A DNA stretch of 14,842 nucleotides from Syntrophobacterales bacterium. GTDB lineage: Bacteria; Desulfobacterota; Desulfobaccia; Desulfobaccales; 0-14-0-80-60-11. Position numbers and translations under genes: made by a program. The DNA lies in the NCBI GenBank assembly GCA_023229795.1, contig JALNYP010000079.1, positions 1-14,842 on the forward strand. Reading direction: 5' to 3'. The notes under the pieces were generated by a model. That model was given only the letters and a program-made list of their open reading frames with translations, searched no databases and was not told the origin of the DNA. Positions 11,745-14,842 of the stretch are shown here, in pieces. Position 1 is the stretch's first letter; every line of letters starts with the position of its first letter.

Positions 11745-12572
11745 CTACTTCTTGGACCGGTGTTTCACGATATACCGGTCGCTTTCTTTGGGTTTTCTGG
11801 TCTTATATCCCTTGGTGGGCACGCCCCAGGGGGTACACGGATGCCGGCCGCCCGAGGACTTGCCTTCGCCGCCGCCCATGGGATGGTCCACCGGATTCAT
11901 GGCCACGCCCCGCACATGCGGCCGCTTGCCGGTCCAACGGGTCCGTCCGGCCTTGCCCAACGAGACGTTTTCCTGCTCCACGTTGCTGAGCTGGCCGATC
12001 GTGGCTATGCAATCTACCGGCACCATCCGCACTTCGCCCGAGGGTAGTTTCAGGTGGGCCTGCTTGCCTTCTTTGGCCATCAACTGGGCGTAAGCCCCCG
12101 CGGCCCGGGCCATCTGGCCGCCCTTCCCCGGCTTCAACTCCACGTTGTGCACCAGGGTGCCGTTGGGAATATTCTTTAAGGGCAAGGCGTTCCCCGGCTT
12201 GATATCCGCCTCCGCGCTCGCCACCACCATGTCCCCCACCTTCAGCTCCTGGGGCGCCAGGATGTAGCGCTTTTCCCCGTCCACATAGTGGAGCAGCGCA
12301 ATCCGGGTGGTGCGGTTGGGGTCATATTCAATGGTCGCGACCTTGGCCGGCACTTCCAGCTTGTTGCGCTTAAAGTCGATGAGGCGGTATTGCCGCTTAT
12401 GTCCCCCACCCCGGTGACGGGCGGTGACCCGGCCATAATTGTTCCGGCCCCCCGATTTTTTCAGGGATTTGACCAGACTCTTTTCCGGCTCGCTCCGGGT
12501 GATCTCGGCAAAATCCAGAGCCGTCTGGAACCGCCGCCCCGCGGAGGTGGGCTTACGGGAAATTAATGGCAT
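11745..12572 (-). CDS. rplB: 50S ribosomal protein L2
   Basis: Large primary 23S rRNA binder next to the peptidyl transferase centre. It is 275 aa, standard. The N-terminal OB-fold part contains NYGRVTARHRGGGHKRQYR at about 45-63, and the C-terminal part has GVAMNPVDHPMGGGEGKSSG, which carries the conserved histidine implicated in peptide bond formation. The basic C-terminus ends KHRSKK. ATG at 12570-12572 with AAGGA about 10 nt upstream. It follows a 72-bp spacer holding a CTTGGCG-type hairpin. Confidence 0.98.
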   Translation of the reverse strand: MPLISRKPTSAGRRFQTALDFAEITRSEPEKSLVKSLKKSGGRNNYGRVTARHRGGGHKRQYRLIDFKRNKLEVPAKVATIEYDPNRTTRIALLHYVDGEKRYILAPQELKVGDMVVASAEADIKPGNALPLKNIPNGTLVHNVELKPGKGGQMARAAGAYAQLMAKEGKQAHLKLPSGEVRMVPVDCIATIGQLSNVEQENVSLGKAGRTRWTGKRPHVRGVAMNPVDHPMGGGEGKSSGGRHPCTPWGVPTKGYKTRKPKESDRYIVKHRSKK

Positions 12573-12600
12573 CTCGGTTTTTCCTTATGCAATATTAGCT

Positions 12601-12643
12601 GTGCGCCTTGGCGTGAAACTGACTCCCCACGCCCAGGCCCCAC
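12601..12643. repeat. CTTGGCG-type hairpin in the rplW-rplB spacer
   Basis: GTGCGCCTTGGCGTG (12601-12615) faces CACGCCCAGGCCCCAC (12628-12643), forming an imperfect stem of about 13 pairs with one mismatch-rich position near the base and a T-C mismatch. The loop is about 12 nt. The first 13 bases are identical to 3035-3047 in the adk-map spacer. The repeat touches the rplW stop codon (12645-12647). No ORF or U-tract follows. Confidence 0.75.
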
Positions 12644-12644
12644 T

Positions 12645-12935
12645 TTAAAGCGCTTCGAAACCTGCGATCTTTTCTCCGGGCGCCAAAGTGACGATGGCCT
12701 TCTTCCAATCGGGCCGCATCCCATGGGTCTTGCCCAGGCGCTTTTCCTTGCCCCGGACGTGCACGGTGTTCACCCCCAGGACCTTGACCTTGAAGACATC
12801 CTCAATCGCCTTCCTGATCTCGATCTTGTTGGCCTTGAGACTCACCCGGAAGGTCAATTTATTGGCCGCCTCCCGCTGGGTGTGGGTCTTTTCCGTGATG
12901 ATCGGCCCCTTAATCAAATGATGATACGCCTTCAT
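12645..12935 (-). CDS. rplW: 50S ribosomal protein L23
   Basis: 50S exit-tunnel protein and main docking site for trigger factor and the signal recognition particle. It is 96 aa, normal. It begins MKAYHHLIKGPIITEKTHTQ, with KANKIEIRKAIEDVFKVKVLGVNTV at about 34-58. ATG overlaps the rplD stop by 4 nt (ATGA), so it is coupled. After it comes a 72-bp spacer with a palindrome that starts right at its stop codon. Confidence 0.98.
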   Translation of the reverse strand: MKAYHHLIKGPIITEKTHTQREAANKLTFRVSLKANKIEIRKAIEDVFKVKVLGVNTVHVRGKEKRLGKTHGMRPDWKKAIVTLAPGEKIAGFEAL

Positions 12936-13555
12936 TTGGCCAACCTCGCTTCGATCTGATCCAATACCGGGGAAAGCAATACCAGGTGATCGTATTTCAG
13001 GATGTCGTAAACGTTCAGCCCCATCGGCACCATCACCTGGATACCCGGCACGTTCCGGGCCGAAAGCTCCAGGGCCGTATTCCCTTCCGGGGCGATGAAC
13101 AGGGCCTGGTTGATGTCAAAAGCCTGCAAGACCTTGACGAAATCTTTGGTCTTCGGGGTGCCGTGGGGATAAGCGTCTATCACCACCAGCCGGCCGTCGG
13201 CCACCTTGCTGCTCAAAGCCATCTTCAAGGCCAGACGCCGCACCTGCTTGGGGAGCGCATAGGCATAGCTCCGGGGCCGGGGACCGAAGGTGGTGCCGCC
13301 GCCCTTCCAGATGGGGGAACGGCTGCTCCCCGACCGGGCCCGACCGGTGCCTTTCTGGCGCCAGGGTTTGCGGCCGCCGCCCCGGACTTCGCCCCGGGTC
13401 TTGGTGCAGGCGGTGCCGGCCCGGCGGCAAGCCCGCTGCCAGGTCACCACTTCGTGGAGCACGTGGCCCTTGACCTCGACCCCGAAGATCTCGTCTTTGA
13501 GGTCCAGTTCCCCTACTTTCTCTTTGGCAATATTATAAATATCTATCGTCGGCAT
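12932..13555 (-). CDS. rplD: 50S ribosomal protein L4
   Basis: 50S protein with a loop in the exit tunnel; in E. coli it also represses the S10 operon by attenuation. It is 207 aa, normal. It starts MPTIDIYNIAKEKVGELDL; the tunnel loop is at about 45-100 with RGEVRGGGRKPWRQKGTGRAR, and YAYALPKQVRRLALKMALSSK follows. ATG at 13553-13555, 4 nt after rplC. In this cluster the tuf-rpsJ gap is only 58 bp, so an E. coli-style long S10 leader for L4 binding is not present there. Confidence 0.98.
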   Translation of the reverse strand: MPTIDIYNIAKEKVGELDLKDEIFGVEVKGHVLHEVVTWQRACRRAGTACTKTRGEVRGGGRKPWRQKGTGRARSGSSRSPIWKGGGTTFGPRPRSYAYALPKQVRRLALKMALSSKVADGRLVVIDAYPHGTPKTKDFVKVLQAFDINQALFIAPEGNTALELSARNVPGIQVMVPMGLNVYDILKYDHLVLLSPVLDQIEARLAK

Positions 13556-13559
13556 CGTT

Positions 13560-14186
13560 TTACCCGACCTTCTGGATGAATACCAGGCCCTGCCGGGGAC
13601 CGGGTACAGCCCCTTTGATCACCAGCAGGTTTTCGTCCGGGCGCACATCCACCACTTCTAGATTCTTTATGGTCACCCGGGCATTTCCCATGCGGCCCGG
13701 CATCTTCTTGCCTTTGACCACCCGGGAGGGGTAGGCGCTGGCGCCGATGGAGCCGGGAGCCCGGTGAGACATCGACCCGTGGCCCATAGGACCCCGGGCA
13801 AAGTTCCACCGCTTGATGGTGCCCGCAAATCCCTTGCCAATGCTGGTGCCGATGACGTCCACGATATCGCCGATCTCGAACTGCTCCACGCTAATCTCCT
13901 GGCCCTCTTCAAAGCTTGAGGCATCCTCCAGCCGAATCTCCCGGAGATATTTGAAGCCGCTCTTGGCGCCGTGTTTTTCGAAGTGGCCCTTTTCCGGCTT
14001 GTTGCACTTGCCCAAGGCCCGCCGGTCAAAGCCCATCTGCAGGGCTTCGTAGCCGTCCTTGGTCGTGGTCTTTTTCTGCACCACAAAGCACGGGCCGGCT
14101 TCGATGACCGTGACGGGCACTGCCAGGCCTTCGGAATCGAAGATCCGGGTCATACCCAATTTCTTGCCGATTAAACCCCCAGGCAT
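13560..14186 (-). CDS. rplC: 50S ribosomal protein L3
   Basis: Early-assembly 50S protein near the peptidyl transferase centre. It is 208 aa, normal. It begins MPGGLIGKKLGMTRIFDSEG and contains the signature FARGPMGHGSMSHRAPGSIG at about 129-148. The next stretch reads ASAYPSRVVKGKKM, so the glutamine methylated by PrmB in E. coli L3 is absent, as in many non-enteric bacteria. ATG at 14184-14186 is preceded by CAGGAG, which forms the last unit of a heptad array. It lies 155 bp after rpsJ, the longest gap in the window, and 4 nt before rplD. Confidence 0.98.
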   Translation of the reverse strand: MPGGLIGKKLGMTRIFDSEGLAVPVTVIEAGPCFVVQKKTTTKDGYEALQMGFDRRALGKCNKPEKGHFEKHGAKSGFKYLREIRLEDASSFEEGQEISVEQFEIGDIVDVIGTSIGKGFAGTIKRWNFARGPMGHGSMSHRAPGSIGASAYPSRVVKGKKMPGRMGNARVTIKNLEVVDVRPDENLLVIKGAVPGPRQGLVFIQKVG

Positions 14187-14191
14187 CGTAA

Positions 14192-14341
14192 ACTCCTGTT
14201 TTCTGTCTTCCGTCTTCTGTTTTCTGTTTAAAAAACTTCAGAAAACCAGAGAGCCTGAAAACTTGATTCCGTTCCTGCTATTTTTCGGTCTTCTATTCCG
14301 CTCTTTGCCTTTACAGAAAACAGAAAACCGAAAACAGAAAA
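14192..14341. repeat. Inverted heptad element, CAGAAAA type, in the rpsJ-rplC spacer
   Basis: Left array at 14199-14226 has 7-nt units TTTTCTG, TCTTCCG, TCTTCTG, TTTTCTG; the preceding seven bases (14192-14198) read CAGGAGT on the transcript and contain the rplC Shine-Dalgarno in register. Right array at 14314-14341 has CAGAAAA, CAGAAAA, CCGAAAA, CAGAAAA and ends exactly at the rpsJ stop codon. Over 29 nt the arms match at 26 positions when one is reverse-complemented. The roughly 85-nt middle has degenerate related words (CAGAAAA at 14239-14245, TTTTTCGG at 14281-14288). No ORF, promoter or terminator is evident. Confidence 0.9.
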
Positions 14342-14650
14342 CTATACCTTGATTTCTACGTCCACTCCGGCTGCCAGATCCAGCTTGCTGATGGCGTCCA
14401 TGGTTTGCTGGGTCGGCTCCAGGATGTCCATCAGGCGCTTATAGGTGCGGACTTCGAACTGCTCTCGGGATTTCTTGTCGATATGCGGCGAGCGCAGCAC
14501 GGTGTATTTGTTAATCTCCGTGGGCAGCGGAATGGGTCCCGCCACCCGGGCGCCGGTGCTCCGGGCCGTTTCGACGATCTCCAGCACCGATTTATCCAGC
14601 AGCTTGTAGTCAAAAGATCGCAAGCGAATGCGAATCTTGGGCGTAATCAT
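14342..14650 (-). CDS. rpsJ: 30S ribosomal protein S10
   Basis: 30S head protein and, as NusE, a transcription antitermination factor that binds NusB and NusG. It is 102 aa, normal. It begins MITPKIRIRLRSFDYKLLDK, with GPIPLPTEINKYTVLRSPHIDKKSREQFE at about 38-66 (shown by GPIPLPTE and HIDKKSREQFE). ATG at 14648-14650 has AAGGAT about 8 nt upstream. It is 58 bp after tuf, the usual fusion of str and S10 clusters. Its stop codon directly abuts a heptad repeat. Confidence 0.98.
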   Translation of the reverse strand: MITPKIRIRLRSFDYKLLDKSVLEIVETARSTGARVAGPIPLPTEINKYTVLRSPHIDKKSREQFEVRTYKRLMDILEPTQQTMDAISKLDLAAGVDVEIKV

Positions 14651-14680
14651 GTAGTTATCCTTATTCCAGGATTCCGGTAG

Positions 14681-14699
14681 GGCGGGCGTCTCGCCCGCC
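14681..14699. repeat. GC-rich hairpin between tuf and rpsJ
   Basis: GGCGGGCG (14681-14688) and CGCCCGCC (14692-14699) form a perfect 8-bp stem with a 3-nt loop. On the transcript it lies about 10 nt after the tuf stop and about 30 nt before rpsJ. The following sequence (CTACCGG) has no U-tract, so it is not a normal intrinsic terminator; it may protect or pause the mRNA, or be another dispersed palindrome. Confidence 0.75.
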
Positions 14700-14708
14700 G
14701 ACCTTAAA

Positions 14709-14842
14709 CTATTCGACGATCTCGCTCACCACGCCGGCGCCGACCGTACGGCCGCCTTCCCGGATGGCGAAGCGCAGTTCTTTTTCCAGGGCCACGGGGG
14801 TGATCAGGGTCACTACCATGGACACGTTATCCCCGGGCATCA
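14709..14842 (-). CDS. tuf: Elongation factor Tu, C-terminal end (cut by window edge)
   Basis: EF-Tu is the GTPase that delivers aminoacyl-tRNA to the ribosome. Only the last 44 codons and the TAG stop (14709-14711) are visible; the frame is open to the window end. The visible part contains MPGDNVSMVVTLITPVALEK and then RFAIREGGRTVGAGVVSEIVE, the nearly invariant end of EF-Tu domain III. Its position before rpsJ matches the str-S10 junction. The start, GTP-binding domain and copy number cannot be seen. Confidence 0.96.
   Translation of the reverse strand, partial: MPGDNVSMVVTLITPVALEKELRFAIREGGRTVGAGVVSEIVE

Noticed and set aside
14187..14341. Internal promoter or small gene in the rpsJ-rplC spacer
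   Set aside because: No convincing -35/-10 pair or ORF with a ribosome site was seen; the AT-rich look comes from the TTTTCTG heptads.

Overview
The window is one long stretch of the bacterial str-S10-spc-alpha ribosomal protein supercluster, transcribed entirely from the minus strand (right to left). In transcription order it holds the 3' end of tuf, then rpsJ, rplC, rplD, rplW, rplB, rpsS, rplV, rpsC, rplP, rpmC, rpsQ, rplN, rplX, rplE, rpsN, rpsH, rplF, rplR, rpsE, rpmD, rplO, secY, adk, map, infA, rpmJ, rpsM, rpsK, rpsD and the 5' end of rpoA. All are intact except tuf and rpoA, which the window edges cut. There is no tRNA, rRNA, CRISPR array, transposase or phage gene, and no gene-free stretch longer than 155 bp.

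The organism looks like a GC-rich Gram-negative bacterium of the former Deltaproteobacteria (Desulfobacterota; Desulfobacca- or Syntrophobacter-like lineages are my guess). Reasons are the secY-adk-map-infA-rpmJ-rpsM-rpsK-rpsD-rpoA order, tuf directly before rpsJ, a short zinc-type S14, zinc-type S4 and L36, L24 with a C-terminal zinc ribbon, and the general look of SecY and Adk. This is inference from family knowledge; no search was run.

The genes work as one unit. Ribosomal proteins of both subunits are made together with the translocon channel SecY, adenylate kinase, methionine aminopeptidase (nascent-chain processing), initiation factor IF-1 and the RNA polymerase alpha subunit. Most junctions are tight: overlaps of 1, 4 or 8 nt, or gaps up to 26 nt, which suggests translational coupling. 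Start codons are varied: TTG for rpsC, rpsE and rpsM, and GTG for rpsS, rpsD and secY, with strong Shine-Dalgarno sequences before most of them.

The striking part is the spacers. Eight gene junctions are 58-155 bp long, and every one holds a palindrome or a heptamer (7-bp period) array. Three show the same design: a tandem heptad array just after the upstream stop codon, a middle segment, and an inverted heptad array ending next to the Shine-Dalgarno of the next gene (rpsJ-rplC, rplR-rpsE, rpsE-rpmD). Each uses a different heptad word (CAGAAAA, GTGAGCC/GGTAAGC, TTAGCAG). A fourth spacer (rpsC-rplP) has one heptad array (CCCAAAA/CCCAGAA) plus a separate hairpin. Two others (rplW-rplB, adk-map) carry hairpins that share the exact 13-mer GTGCGCCTTGGCG. 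tuf-rpsJ has a GC hairpin, and rpsD-rpoA has a branched inverted repeat. These repeats sit inside one of the most constrained operons in bacteria without breaking any gene, and they are the best candidate here for an undescribed element family.
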